Numbered from the stretch's first letter, positions 7,494 to 16,039 are shown. The stretch: 20,732 bases of DNA from Anaerolineae bacterium (GCA_028284565.1 JANQRM010000468.1:1-20732); one strand, 5' to 3'. Notes: a model not told the origin generated them from the sequence alone. Made by a program: numbers and translations.

Positions 7494-8070
7494 ACGCTGG
7501 CAACTGACACCAGAAGAACTAACCATCATTGTGGATGAAAATCCTAGTTTGCGTGGATTTATGCTTGGCTATATTGCTGAGTATAAATTGCGTGCCTTGC
7601 TCATGGCGAGTCAAGGTGTGACTAATTTAGAGAAACCTGATGACCATGCGCGGGGCAAGGGCAAAAAGAATGATCTCATCTTAACTTATAAGGGCAGGGA
7701 TTTTTCTTTCGAGGTGAAATCACTTCAAACGAACTCAATCAAGATACTTGAAGATGGAACACTATTTGGTAAGTCTCAAGTTGATGCTAGCGATAGCCGA
7801 GAAGTTACTTTGCCTAATGGGGAAACCTTAAAGACGACCTGCTTAGTCGCTGGGGAGTTTGATATTCTGGCAATTAATTTGTTTCAGTTTCGGGAGCAAT
7901 GGGATTTTGCTTTTGTCTTGAATAGAGACTTGCCAAGAAGTCGCTGGCGTAAGTATACAGAAACACAACAGCAATATTTATTAGCCACAATGGTGCCTGT
8001 TTCTTTTCCATTACAAGCTCCTTACGAATCAAACCCATTTAGTCTGATGGATAAATTGCTAACTGAATAA
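7474..8070 (+). CDS. Type II restriction endonuclease, PD-(D/E)XK type
   Basis: The 198-residue cytoplasmic protein is the usual size for a homodimeric type II enzyme. The candidate catalytic site is D67 in 'KKNDLILTYKG' and E80/K82 in 'DFSFEVKSL', that is D-x12-E-x-K, on the right strand pattern for the PD-(D/E)XK nuclease fold. An N-terminal helical part precedes it and a basic region with 'NRDLPRSRWRKY' follows. It overlaps the controller gene by 20 bases and ends 3 bases from the stop of the convergent methyltransferase. The identification rests on this motif plus context. The target sequence cannot be read from the protein; it should be the one the partner methyltransferase modifies. Confidence 0.85.
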   Translation: MSSTILERWQLTPEELTIIVDENPSLRGFMLGYIAEYKLRALLMASQGVTNLEKPDDHARGKGKKNDLILTYKGRDFSFEVKSLQTNSIKILEDGTLFGKSQVDASDSREVTLPNGETLKTTCLVAGEFDILAINLFQFREQWDFAFVLNRDLPRSRWRKYTETQQQYLLATMVPVSFPLQAPYESNPFSLMDKLLTE

Positions 8071-8073
8071 CCC

Positions 8074-8760
8074 TCATTTTTTGATAAAGACTAAAAAATA
8101 AGAATGGTTTTTGCGCGCATGTCGTTGTTTTTTAATTCGACTGACTCCCGGCTTATTATTCCTGACCAAAACAAATAGGTCTTTGGTGTAAAATCCCATT
8201 GTTTCGTAAGCATTGATAATTTCAACATGCGTCAGCCATTGCTTGTTAGCACTGACTTCGTCCTGACATTTGACAATCAATACCCCTTTTTGGGCTAAGA
8301 CACGATAAGCTTCGTGACCTGCACGAACATATAAATCGAGGACTGCCGCATGCCATTTGGGTTTTTTCTTAGGAGTGTCATTATTTGGCTGTGTACCATT
8401 GCTGGAATAAGCCTCCCGAAAGGTGATATGAGATCCTGCCCCTGCTCGGTGTGCCTGCGTCTTGCGTAACAATCCCTCCATATAAGGCGGGTCTAATACA
8501 ACACAATCAAGAGTCATATCATCATAAGGTAGGTCTGTACAATCGACTCCCATATCAATGTCTGTTGCTAAGACATCATAGAGGTCGTCGTCAACATTGC
8601 GCCAAAAAACTCCTTTGCCATAAGTTACGTCGGCAACGGTAGAACCTACTGGTACATGAAGTTGGAGAATTTTAGGGAACAACTCTGCGTTATTCCCTTG
8701 ATGAGCAGAATGTATTAATTTTGAAGTTGTTTCACCACTTTGAGTACGTTTTTTAACCAT
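8074..8760 (-). CDS. DNA amino-methyltransferase of the restriction-modification system
   Basis: The 228-residue enzyme should transfer a methyl group from S-adenosylmethionine to adenine N6 or cytosine N4. The S-adenosylmethionine loop is '[12 protein letters not shown]' (residues ~42-53) and the catalytic motif DPPY is at 90-93. It is short compared with many such enzymes. Its region after DPPY is rich in Lys, His and polar residues and probably reads the DNA site. An AGGA ribosome site precedes ATG 8760. It points tail-to-tail at the endonuclease, with only 3 bases between stops, and has its own promoter with a C-box over the start point. The methylated base and sequence are not predictable from here. 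Confidence 0.9.
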   Translation of the reverse strand: MVKKRTQSGETTSKLIHSAHQGNNAELFPKILQLHVPVGSTVADVTYGKGVFWRNVDDDLYDVLATDIDMGVDCTDLPYDDMTLDCVVLDPPYMEGLLRKTQAHRAGAGSHITFREAYSSNGTQPNNDTPKKKPKWHAAVLDLYVRAGHEAYRVLAQKGVLIVKCQDEVSANKQWLTHVEIINAYETMGFYTKDLFVLVRNNKPGVSRIKKQRHARKNHSYFLVFIKK

Positions 8761-8779
8761 TTAGGATGTCCTGTTTGTT

Positions 8780-8821
8780 GACTATAAGTCACATTATAGT
8801 TCAAAAGTTCTAGGTTGCCCA
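8780..8821 (-). promoter_or_regulatory. Methyltransferase promoter with a single C-box over its start point
   Basis: Reading leftward: TGGGCA (8821-8816), 17 bases, then a perfect TATAAT (8798-8793), then the palindrome GACTTATAGTC (8790-8780). The expected start point (about 8786) is inside the palindrome. The box shares the GTTGACT...AGTC core with the box upstream of the controller gene. Binding of the controller here would block polymerase, giving repression of the methyltransferase as the controller builds up. Confidence 0.8.
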
Positions 8822-8824
8822 CTT

Positions 8825-9424
8825 CTATTTTATATCAATTGTGGAATTTGTATTGCCGATTATGGGATTATTCAAAATACCGACTACTTGAAACCATTCT
8901 GGTTCTTTGTCGGGGTTGCGTTGGATAGACATGCCAAGACGTTCCATCACCTTGATTGAGGCATGGTTATCATATTCGGTGGTAGCGATGATGCGCTTGA
9001 GTCCCCATGAATGGAACATGAAGTCTATGATAGCTTGGGCGGATTCGGTGGCGTAACCTTGTCCGCGATATGATTCGCCTAATGCCCAGAACATGCCCAT
9101 TTCGGGTGTTGAGCGTTGGGTTGGGGTTTTCAATTGTTGACTGAAATAGGGCAATTTGTCGAAGGGACCATAACTGGGGACTAAGCCGACTGAGCCGATG
9201 ACTTTCCCAGTTGATTTAAGGACAATCGCGCGGTCTCCATAGGGGGGTTGTCCCAAGTTTGCCAGCATTTTGACATTGAGTGCTGACCATGCCAACCATT
9301 CCCCACGGTCTTCTAAGGGGATTTCACCAAAGGCTTGATTGAGAATGGGGTGGATTGCCTCTAAGTCCTCCATCACATAAGGGCGGATGGAAAGTCGTTC
9401 CGTTTCCAGTGGGGGCATCGACAT
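8825..9424 (-). CDS. GNAT-family N-acetyltransferase (RimJ/RimL-like)
   Basis: An enzyme of ~199 residues that transfers acetyl from acetyl-CoA to an amine, possibly a protein N-terminus. It opens with 'LETERLSIRPYVMEDLEAI', the typical start of RimJ/RimL-like members. The central strand 'GSVGLVPSYGP' follows. Then comes the acetyl-CoA loop 'YRGQGYATESAQAIIDF' (Q/R-x-x-G-x-G/A) and the late 'NHASIKVMERLGM' helix. I chose ATG 9424, directly after the stop of the TPR gene, rather than the TTG 9427 or ATG 9418; the ribosome site (GGCGGG) would lie inside the TPR gene. It is co-transcribed with that gene. The substrate is unknown. Confidence 0.85.
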   Translation of the reverse strand: MSMPPLETERLSIRPYVMEDLEAIHPILNQAFGEIPLEDRGEWLAWSALNVKMLANLGQPPYGDRAIVLKSTGKVIGSVGLVPSYGPFDKLPYFSQQLKTPTQRSTPEMGMFWALGESYRGQGYATESAQAIIDFMFHSWGLKRIIATTEYDNHASIKVMERLGMSIQRNPDKEPEWFQVVGILNNPIIGNTNSTIDIK

Positions 9425-9427
9425 CAA

Positions 9428-10345
9428 TTAAATCCCGCCAAAGCCTGCTAATTGCATGGTTAGGCGAATGCGTCCATTCCAACCACCGCGCGCATGACCG
9501 ACGAGCAAGGTGTATGTGCCATCGACAGGCAGTAAAACATCCAGCAAGAAGGCATTGAGTCCCTGACCACCATCATCATTCGCGGCGATGACTTCCCCAT
9601 CGGGCGAGAGCAATACCACCAGTGAATCGACGGTTCGGCTATTGATGGATAATCCCAAACGGTCACCGGATTCCGCGTCAAAGGGAATGCGATAGACTTG
9701 CCCAAATGCCATCGGCAAAGTCAACTCCCCTTCACTGACAATGGGGTCTGTTGTTGTGCTATTGACTTCAATTTGAGTCAACCATTCGAGATAGTCGAGT
9801 GCCGCGAGTGCATCCTCTCCGATGTCTGTATAAAGTCCAGCGCGTATCATGTAGAGTTCATTATCGTCCGGTGCAACTTCAATGGCTTGGCTCAACTCAA
9901 GGAGCGCGGAATCATTATCTTCCAAGAGTTGATAAATTTGGGCGCGAGAGACGTAAATATCCGCATTGTCGGGGGTGAATTCGAGGGCGATGGCATAATC
10001 GGCGAGTGAATCCTCATAATTTTCGGCATAGCGATACAGCAAGGCGCGTCGTAGATAATGCTCTGGATTTTCTGGGTCGAGTTCGATGATTTGTCCAAAA
10101 TCCACGATAGATGAATCTAAATCACCCAGACTGAGATAAGCGAGTGCGCGCAATTGATAGGCATCAAAATTATCGGGTGCGTCGTCCAAGATGAGATTCA
10201 AGACATTTAGGGCGACATTAAATCGCTCGGCATCCATCAATGCATCGGCATGGCTTAATAAGCGATCAATTTCATCATCTTGCGCTAGTGCCGGCAAACT
10301 TATCCCAATAATGAATATGAGCAAGTAAATCAGTCGCTTGAGCAT
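9428..10345 (-). CDS. Secreted TPR-repeat protein with C-terminal beta-sandwich (PPC-like) domain
   Basis: The 305-residue protein has a signal peptide at residues 1-21 ('LIYLLIFIIGISLPALAQ'). Next come about five tetratricopeptide repeats (residues ~25-190), each with the Ala/Leu/Tyr spacing and an acidic 'LDPEN', 'FTPDN' or 'VAPDD' turn. The last ~100 residues form a beta-sandwich: 'VYRIPFDAESGDRLGLSI', 'VVLLSPDGEVIAANDDGG', 'GTYTLLVGHARGG'. This resembles the bacterial pre-peptidase C-terminal domain of secreted proteins. A role in protein-protein contact at the cell surface is the natural inference; no catalytic motif is seen. The acetyltransferase gene follows without a gap. Confidence 0.85.
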   Translation of the reverse strand: MLKRLIYLLIFIIGISLPALAQDDEIDRLLSHADALMDAERFNVALNVLNLILDDAPDNFDAYQLRALAYLSLGDLDSSIVDFGQIIELDPENPEHYLRRALLYRYAENYEDSLADYAIALEFTPDNADIYVSRAQIYQLLEDNDSALLELSQAIEVAPDDNELYMIRAGLYTDIGEDALAALDYLEWLTQIEVNSTTTDPIVSEGELTLPMAFGQVYRIPFDAESGDRLGLSINSRTVDSLVVLLSPDGEVIAANDDGGQGLNAFLLDVLLPVDGTYTLLVGHARGGWNGRIRLTMQLAGFGGI

Positions 10346-10454
10346 CCTGTTGGCTCCGTATACACCGCTGTTCGTCTTCTATTGTACCGTGATACGATGA
10401 AAAACGGATGAAATGGATTTAATCAATCAGTAAGGATGGGCTAGACAATAGCTT

Positions 10455-11462
10455 TTAGATTGAGTTGCGTTCAACTAGCGGACAATCAAGTTGATGTTGA
10501 ATGGGGTCTAATGATTGATCTTTATTGGACATCAAATAGGATACCGCCCATTGCCCCATATCGTAGTGTGGGAGTTGCATGGTGGTCAGTCCGGGGCGCA
10601 ACGCGGAGGCGATACTATCTTGATTGTCAAAGCCAATAATCGCTATATCATCGGGAATGTTTAAGCCTTGCTCTTTGATGGCATCGTAGGCTCCCATCGC
10701 CGTGCGGTCCGTACCGCAAAAAATGGCTGTCGGAGGATTGGGATGTTGCAGTAACTGATGAGCGAAAGTGTAGCCTTCTTTCGCATCCCCTGTACCGGGA
10801 CACACTAAGGTTTCATCAAAAGCGATGTCATATTCGTCGAGTGCTTTTTGATAACCCTCTAAGCGTCCAATTGCCGCAGGAGGCAAAGGGTTATGATGAC
10901 TGATGTTGATAAAAGCCACCCGTTTGTGTCCCGCGTCGAGGAGTGCTTTGGTCGCTTCATAACCGCCTCGAACTTCATCCGGAGTCACAGAGGGTAGGGA
11001 GCTATCTGGGGCATAACAATTGGCAAGTACAGTTGGGACTTGGGCGATAGATGTGGGTAAATTGACGGGTTGATGGAACATTGCCGCATAGATAATCCCC
11101 TCAACTTCGCGCTCAATAAAGGTCTTGATGGCATGATCGCGTCGCTGGGGATGGGCGGCGGTGTCGATGACGAGCAAGACATAATCATTTTCCCAGACTA
11201 CATCCTGCGCGCCTTTAATGATGTCACCTGCGAAGGCAGTGGTTGCGACTTCATCGGTTAGAAAACCAATCAAACGCGAATTTTGTGTCCGCATCTGACG
11301 GGCAGAAAAACTCGGATGATAATCGAGTTCGTCTATGGCTTGCAGAACCCGTTCACGTGTTTCATCTTTCACATAGGGATGATTATTCAAGACGCGAGAG
11401 ACTGTTCCCGCGCCGACACCCGCTTTTTCTGCAATGTCTTGTAGGGTTGTGCGTTTAGGCAC
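10455..11462 (-). CDS. LacI-family transcriptional repressor of the sugar operon
   Basis: The 335-residue protein starts at GTG 11462, with AAGGA about ten bases upstream. Residues 5-25 are the LacI helix-turn-helix ('TLQDIAEKAGVGAGTVSRVL'). The hinge 'HPSFSARQMRT' at ~50-60 has Met where most members have Leu, the minor-groove lever residue. Residues 60-330 are the two-lobe sugar-sensing domain ('IGFLTDE', 'GRLEGYQKAL', 'AIFCGTDRTAMGAYDAI', 'IPDDIAIIGFDNQ'). It is the last gene of the operon, 24 bases after the hydrolase, so it is probably autoregulated. Two palindromes of the family's GGAANCGNTTCC type lie at the operon promoter. The inducer is probably a sugar from the imported oligosaccharide. 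Confidence 0.93.
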   Translation of the reverse strand: MPKRTTLQDIAEKAGVGAGTVSRVLNNHPYVKDETRERVLQAIDELDYHPSFSARQMRTQNSRLIGFLTDEVATTAFAGDIIKGAQDVVWENDYVLLVIDTAAHPQRRDHAIKTFIEREVEGIIYAAMFHQPVNLPTSIAQVPTVLANCYAPDSSLPSVTPDEVRGGYEATKALLDAGHKRVAFINISHHNPLPPAAIGRLEGYQKALDEYDIAFDETLVCPGTGDAKEGYTFAHQLLQHPNPPTAIFCGTDRTAMGAYDAIKEQGLNIPDDIAIIGFDNQDSIASALRPGLTTMQLPHYDMGQWAVSYLMSNKDQSLDPIQHQLDCPLVERNSI

Positions 11463-11486
11463 TGACGTAATATCCTTGTTTAACGA

Positions 11487-12452
11487 TTAACCCCGTTTTA
11501 CCAGTAAACGCCCGTCCTCTGCAATGGTCACTGGCATGGGGTCACTGATTTCCCCAATGAAATCACCGGATTCATCAAAGTTCAAAAATGCCATAAAAAC
11601 CCATTGTCCATCACTGCCCTGAATTAACTTGCCCGAATAGAGTGTGCCAGCTTCGTCACCCACCATGAATTCATCTGTGAGATAACGGAAGGGTCCAGTT
11701 GGGCTATCCCCAACGAGATAGTGTGTCCCCGTGATGGGAATCAACCCATTGCGGGCTTGACGGGTTTGTGAGTGATGTTCTTTTGGTGTAGAGAACAAGA
11801 GATAGTAACGATTCTCAATTTCGATTAACTGAGGAACTTCCATATCACCAAACTCCCCCGGCTCCGTTACAGGGGGAAGCACATCCCAAGAGCTTAAATC
11901 GGTGGATTTGGCATGAGCAATAACCCCGCGTGCAGCGGGTGCGCCATGATTCGCGCGGGCTGTGATATAGGCATGAAACTCGCCAGTGTCTGGATGTCGA
12001 TACAGATAGGGGTCACGCCATGCCTCATCAAACCAACTGTCAAAGTCGAGCTTTTCGTACCATGTGGGGTCGGCTTCCATCACGGGATTATCAGGCGATT
12101 TTTGCCAATGCATCAAATCGGGAGAAGTGGCATAGCCAATGCGTTGGACGTAGCCACGTTCCCGGCGACGGCTTCCAGTATAGTAGAGATACCACAATCC
12201 ATCATGCTGGATGATACTCCCCGTCCATGTCGTATTATCGTCCCATGCGCCATCAGCTGACGGTGCAATGGCATCGGGCAATATCTCCCAATTGACCAAA
12301 TCTTGGGAGACTGCATGACCCACAGAGGGATTCCAATGGCGTAGTTGTTCGATTTTTAGCGACTTATCCGCTTGTAGATAGAAGATATGGGTGTCGGCTC
12401 CATCCTGTGCAAACCAGAAGTCCCACACCCACTTGTCTTTCAATTTCAGCAT
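11487..12452 (-). CDS. Clan GH-J glycoside hydrolase (GH32/GH68-related, probable beta-fructosidase)
   Basis: The 321-residue five-bladed beta-propeller enzyme has three candidate catalytic carboxylates: D11 in 'WVWDFWF' (nucleophile), D147 in 'AWRDPYL' (the RDP transition-state residue) and E205 in 'GDMEVPQLI' (acid/base). The substrate-side 'TTWTGSII' is at 75-81. The nucleophile motif is the 'VWD' form seen in GH68-like enzymes rather than the 'NDPNG' of classic invertases, and the C-terminal beta-sandwich of many GH32 enzymes is absent. There is no signal peptide, so it works in the cytoplasm on imported sugar. It sits between the permeases and the LacI gene. Sucrose or fructo-oligosaccharide is the best guess; a GH43- or GH130-type relative is the alternative. 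Confidence 0.8.
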   Translation of the reverse strand: MLKLKDKWVWDFWFAQDGADTHIFYLQADKSLKIEQLRHWNPSVGHAVSQDLVNWEILPDAIAPSADGAWDDNTTWTGSIIQHDGLWYLYYTGSRRRERGYVQRIGYATSPDLMHWQKSPDNPVMEADPTWYEKLDFDSWFDEAWRDPYLYRHPDTGEFHAYITARANHGAPAARGVIAHAKSTDLSSWDVLPPVTEPGEFGDMEVPQLIEIENRYYLLFSTPKEHHSQTRQARNGLIPITGTHYLVGDSPTGPFRYLTDEFMVGDEAGTLYSGKLIQGSDGQWVFMAFLNFDESGDFIGEISDPMPVTIAEDGRLLVKRG

Positions 12453-12459
12453 GTATCAC

Positions 12460-13431
12460 TTAGCCCTTTACGCCACTGGATGCAACACTCTGAACAAACC
12501 ATTTTTGGAAGATGAGGAATACGATTAACACAGGTACTGTTGCCAGTGAGGCAAATGCCATAATGTCTCCCCATTGGCGTGGAGCCTGACCAAAGAAGAC
12601 TTGCATCGCTACAGGCAAAGGCTGAATCTCGAAACCAGCTGAGGCAGTTGCCATAAGGGGCCAGAGATAGGCTCCCCAGTAGGTCAAAAACTGCAAAATG
12701 GCGACGGTTGCAAAGACGGGACGAGACAATGGCGCAATAATCCGATAGTAAATCATGAAAATGCTTGCACCGTCCACCCGTGCCGCTTCATCGAAATCTT
12801 TGGGAATGTCGATAAAGAATTGGTAGAACAAGAAAATCGAAAAAGCGTCTGCCATAAAGGGAATAATTTGTACATGATAGGTATTGAGCCAATTGCTTCC
12901 ACCAATCCATGGTAAATCGCGCACAAGCAATAACAAGGGAACGGCTATCGATTCAAATGGAATGATGATAAGCGCAATCACAATTCCAAGAATGATTTTT
13001 CCTCCCGGCAAGTCGAGACGCGCCAAGGCATATGCCGCCATGCTATTGACGAACAACCCTCCGACGACAATGCTGGTTGTAATAAAGACCGTATTGAAGA
13101 AAATCTGCCAGAAAGGAAGTCGCTCAAACAATCCCGGATTCGCGCCGACAGATGGTGAACAGACACTGCCCTCTTGGTCATAGTCTGGACAAGAAAAGTT
13201 CTCTGTTGTGAATTGTCGTGGAATAAACGCGTTGAGATTTTGCATGTCGGAACTGATGATATCGTCTGGCTTAACCGAAGAGACGACCATCACGACAACT
13301 GGAAACAAAAAGAACAGTGCAAGAAAAATCATCAAGCCGTAATCCAATGTACGGACAACCCTTTTACGAATTCGCGCATTGCGGGCAAGTCGCTGGGCTT
13401 CCAAACTTTGACTAACTGCTGTGTTTGTCAT
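12460..13431 (-). CDS. Sugar ABC transporter permease, MalG-like
   Basis: The 323-residue inner-membrane protein has about six membrane spans, the first at ~30-52 ('YGLMIFLALFFLFPVVVMV'). The cytoplasmic coupling loop that docks the ATPase is clear: 'EAARVDGASIFMIYYR' then 'IIAPLSRP' (EAA-x3-G motif). The extracytoplasmic stretch between spans 1 and 2 is long and contains two cysteines ('FSCPDYDQEGSVCSP') that could form a disulphide. It starts 7 bases after the upstream permease gene and ends 7 bases before the hydrolase start. It forms a heterodimer with the MalF-like partner. No ATPase gene is in the operon, so a shared sugar-importer ATPase elsewhere is implied. Confidence 0.92.
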   Translation of the reverse strand: MTNTAVSQSLEAQRLARNARIRKRVVRTLDYGLMIFLALFFLFPVVVMVVSSVKPDDIISSDMQNLNAFIPRQFTTENFSCPDYDQEGSVCSPSVGANPGLFERLPFWQIFFNTVFITTSIVVGGLFVNSMAAYALARLDLPGGKIILGIVIALIIIPFESIAVPLLLLVRDLPWIGGSNWLNTYHVQIIPFMADAFSIFLFYQFFIDIPKDFDEAARVDGASIFMIYYRIIAPLSRPVFATVAILQFLTYWGAYLWPLMATASAGFEIQPLPVAMQVFFGQAPRQWGDIMAFASLATVPVLIVFLIFQKWFVQSVASSGVKG

Positions 13432-13438
13432 GAGATTA

Positions 13439-14542
13439 TCACGCTCCCTCTGGATTTAGGATACGACGCTGGAAGAGAGAAATGACAAGGACGATTAGCA
13501 CAAAGACAACAGCAATTGCCGCCGCATAACCGACCCGTTGTGACCCCCGAAAGCCTTCGTTCACCAGATGGAGAACAGGGGTAATTGTCGCATCGTCAGG
13601 ACCACCACGTCCAAAGGTCATGACATCTACTTGTACAAAGAGTTTGAAGGCGAGAATCGTTGTACTAATGGCAACAAAGAGTGTTGTGTTCCGCAAGCTA
13701 GGCAAGGTGATATACCGGAATTGCTGGAACTTATTCGCGCCGTCGAGACCACTTGCTTCATATAGACTATCTGGGATTTGTTGCAAACCCGCCAGATAAA
13801 TTACCATCTGAAAACCAACGCCTTGCCAAATCGACATAATCATAATCGCTGGTAAGGCTTGAGTTGGACTTTCTAACCAGTCAAAAGGACCAATACCTAG
13901 CGCACCCAAGAATGAGTTGATTAATCCGTCATTGGGGTTATAGAGGAAAAACCACAAGACAGAGACAATCGCCATGGCTGTAACGACTGGGCTGAAATAA
14001 ATTGTCCTAAATACCTCAGTGAACGGTAGTTTTTGGTTGACTAACATCGCTAATCCGAGCGCAAAACTAGTCTGGAAGGGAACAACGATGATGACAAAGA
14101 GAAAGATATTAAACAATGAACGATAGAAGGCAGCATCTCCTGCCCCTACTACGATGCGTGAACCAAATAGATCAATAGTAACGAGTTCTTCTAAACCAGC
14201 GGGACGCAATAAGGTCCGTGAACGGGGGAATTCCATTTCGCCATCTTCATTTGGCTCAGGTTGTAGACTGAAGATTTGAATACGCAATAAATCAGTATAG
14301 TTCTCTAAGCCGATAAAATCAGGCGGTTTTTGTTGTTGGATGGTTTCACCAGTTGCTTCGTCTGTAACGGTTTCAAGCCGTGGAACAAGGGGTTGGTTCG
14401 TAAAGCTTAATCCTATTGCAAGGAAGAAAGGCAGGATAAGAAATATTAAGAGCAAAATTGTAGCGGGGGCGAGCATCAAATATCCTGCGATACGTTCTTC
14501 TTGTTTCATGCCCCCTTGCGTGGTGAAAGATTGAGTTGTCAT
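13439..14542 (-). CDS. Sugar ABC transporter permease, MalF-like
   Basis: I chose ATG 14542 (protein beginning 'MTTQSFTTQGG'); a TTG at 14563 would add seven residues. The ~367-residue protein has six to seven spans, beginning 'YLMLAPATILLLIFLILPFF'. The coupling motif is 'EASGLDGANKFQQFR' followed by 'ITLPSLRN'. Between spans 1 and 2 is an extracytoplasmic loop of roughly 90 residues, larger than in minimal MalF-type permeases. It has acidic and Gln-rich parts ('TDEATGETIQQQKPPDF', 'EPNEDGEMEF') and may contact the binding protein. It lies after an intra-operon hairpin separating it from the binding-protein gene. Confidence 0.9.
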   Translation of the reverse strand: MTTQSFTTQGGMKQEERIAGYLMLAPATILLLIFLILPFFLAIGLSFTNQPLVPRLETVTDEATGETIQQQKPPDFIGLENYTDLLRIQIFSLQPEPNEDGEMEFPRSRTLLRPAGLEELVTIDLFGSRIVVGAGDAAFYRSLFNIFLFVIIVVPFQTSFALGLAMLVNQKLPFTEVFRTIYFSPVVTAMAIVSVLWFFLYNPNDGLINSFLGALGIGPFDWLESPTQALPAIMIMSIWQGVGFQMVIYLAGLQQIPDSLYEASGLDGANKFQQFRYITLPSLRNTTLFVAISTTILAFKLFVQVDVMTFGRGGPDDATITPVLHLVNEGFRGSQRVGYAAAIAVVFVLIVLVISLFQRRILNPEGA

Positions 14543-14607
14543 CAGTTTTTCTTTTCTACACAATGAATTTTTGTTGATGAAAGCTGAACTCAGGAATATT
14601 GAAGAAA

Positions 14608-14626
14608 GGGGAGGATAATCCTCCCC
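14608..14626 (-). terminator. Intra-operon hairpin between binding-protein and permease genes
   Basis: A perfect 8-pair GC-rich stem (GGGGAGGA/TCCTCCCC) with a 3-base loop lies 29 bases past the binding-protein stop. On the minus strand it is followed by TTTCTTC. It is either a partial terminator or a 3'-end stabiliser that keeps binding-protein messenger more abundant than permease messenger, as in other sugar operons. Confidence 0.65.
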
Positions 14627-14654
14627 AATTTATTGCACTTATTGGCGAATTAGC

Positions 14655-15926
14655 TTACTCGACGCTATAGCCACCATTGTCTTCGATATCGCGGTCAATC
14701 GCATCGACTGCTTGGTCTAGCGCATCCTGGATATCAGCTCCCCCAGCAATTTCATCAATGGCTTTCGCAAATTCAGCTGTAATGACGGGGTATGCAGGTG
14801 TAATCGGACGTGGAACAGCAACACCTTCGTTGAGTTGGGCAAAGTAGACTTCGAGTGCGCCACCTTCGGCAAAACGCTCGTCGGCTTCAAGCAGGCTGAC
14901 ACGACTGGGAATCGCGCCATTGGCATCGGTCATGATTTGCATCTGTTCAGGTTGAAGCATGAATTCAAGCAATGCCCATGCGCCGTCTTGATTTTCACAT
15001 TGGCTGGTAATACCCCAGTTCCATGAACCCATCCCTGTTGCGGGATTGGCACCAAAATTCGGCATGGGGATGAGGACCAAATCATCGCCAAATGCCTCTG
15101 AATAGCGATTGAATTCCCAGTGTCCAACCCAACTGAGTGCCGCTTTTCCATCAACAAAGAGGTTATCATCTGGCGGGGTTGCGGTCGTATAACCTTCATC
15201 AAACAGGCTTTGGAACCATTCCATAGCCGCTACAGCTTCTTCACCGTTCAAGACACCTTCTGCGGTTTGATAATCCATACGATCAATCAAGCCACCACCC
15301 CAACTTTGGAGGATGGGCGCAAAACCATAGGAGAACCATTCACCTTGACCATAGTTCATCTTGAGGTCAAGTGCATATTCAACTTCTTCAAGTGCTTGCA
15401 AGGCTTCGAGTGCGCCAGTGAATTCTTCAAAACTCCATTCGTCGCCCACACCTTCAGGAATTCGTACGCCTGCCGCCTCTAAATAGACGCGGTTGCCCCA
15501 AATTGCCAAACCACTATCGAAGACACCCAAGCTGTAAAGTTGGTCGTTGTAAGTCCCTTGTTCGATAATCGAAGGCAAGATATCGCTAGTGAGGTCTTCG
15601 GAAACGAAGTTATCAATAGGTGTTAGGTAGCCACGCCATGCAAAACTGTAGAGTGTCGGTCCATCAAAATCGAGCAAACAGGCTAATTCACCTGCCAATG
15701 CCGCCGCGTTCACTGCATCTGTGTAAGACCCTTCTGGCAATTCGGTTGCGACAGCAACATAGTCGCTTTGTGATGCATTAAAATTAACCAAAATTTGGTC
15801 TAGTGCATCACGTTCTTCGCCTCGTCCACTATGGAAAAACAGGGTCACTTCCTCTTGAGCAAGAGTTGGAATTGCTAGAAGTGATAAGACCATCACTATA
15901 GCAATCAATAAGTTAAAACGTTTCAT
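14655..15926 (-). CDS. Sugar ABC transporter solute-binding protein
   Basis: The 423-residue secreted or lipid-free binding protein belongs to extracellular solute-binding family 1. Residues 1-24 are a signal peptide ('LLIAIVMVLSLLAIPTLAQ'); the missing cysteine after it rules out a lipoprotein. The mature protein has the two-lobe pattern: 'VTLFFHSGRGEERDALDQIL' at the start, 'GVFDSGLAIWGNRVYLEAAG' in the first lobe, 'AALSWVGHWEF' and 'GSWNWGITSQC' at the cleft, and a helical end. Tryptophans in the cleft ('WGGG', 'WNWG') fit sugar stacking. A strong GGAGGAATT ribosome site precedes ATG 15926. It is the first gene of the operon and the closest to the LacI-controlled promoter. Confidence 0.93.
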   Translation of the reverse strand: MKRFNLLIAIVMVLSLLAIPTLAQEEVTLFFHSGRGEERDALDQILVNFNASQSDYVAVATELPEGSYTDAVNAAALAGELACLLDFDGPTLYSFAWRGYLTPIDNFVSEDLTSDILPSIIEQGTYNDQLYSLGVFDSGLAIWGNRVYLEAAGVRIPEGVGDEWSFEEFTGALEALQALEEVEYALDLKMNYGQGEWFSYGFAPILQSWGGGLIDRMDYQTAEGVLNGEEAVAAMEWFQSLFDEGYTTATPPDDNLFVDGKAALSWVGHWEFNRYSEAFGDDLVLIPMPNFGANPATGMGSWNWGITSQCENQDGAWALLEFMLQPEQMQIMTDANGAIPSRVSLLEADERFAEGGALEVYFAQLNEGVAVPRPITPAYPVITAEFAKAIDEIAGGADIQDALDQAVDAIDRDIEDNGGYSVE

Positions 15927-16039
15927 GGGGAAATTCCTCCAAAATAGTGAAAAATATTGAAAATGGAATTATAGGATGTTGCTTGTTGTCTGAAGTCGGG
16001 TCGATACAGCACTCCTTTCCAGACTATCGCTTAATTTGT

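Noticed and set aside
15968..15973. A perfect TATAAT on the minus strand in the binding-protein leader, as a second promoter.
   Set aside because: No acceptable -35 at 16-18 bases. The upstream promoter with the operators is far better.
15927..16015. A 29-codon frame in the sugar operon leader, starting at a GTG near 16013 and ending in a TGA that overlaps the binding-protein ATG.
   Set aside because: The AAGGA before the GTG touches it with no spacing, and the last codons run through the binding-protein ribosome site. Chance is more likely than a leader peptide.
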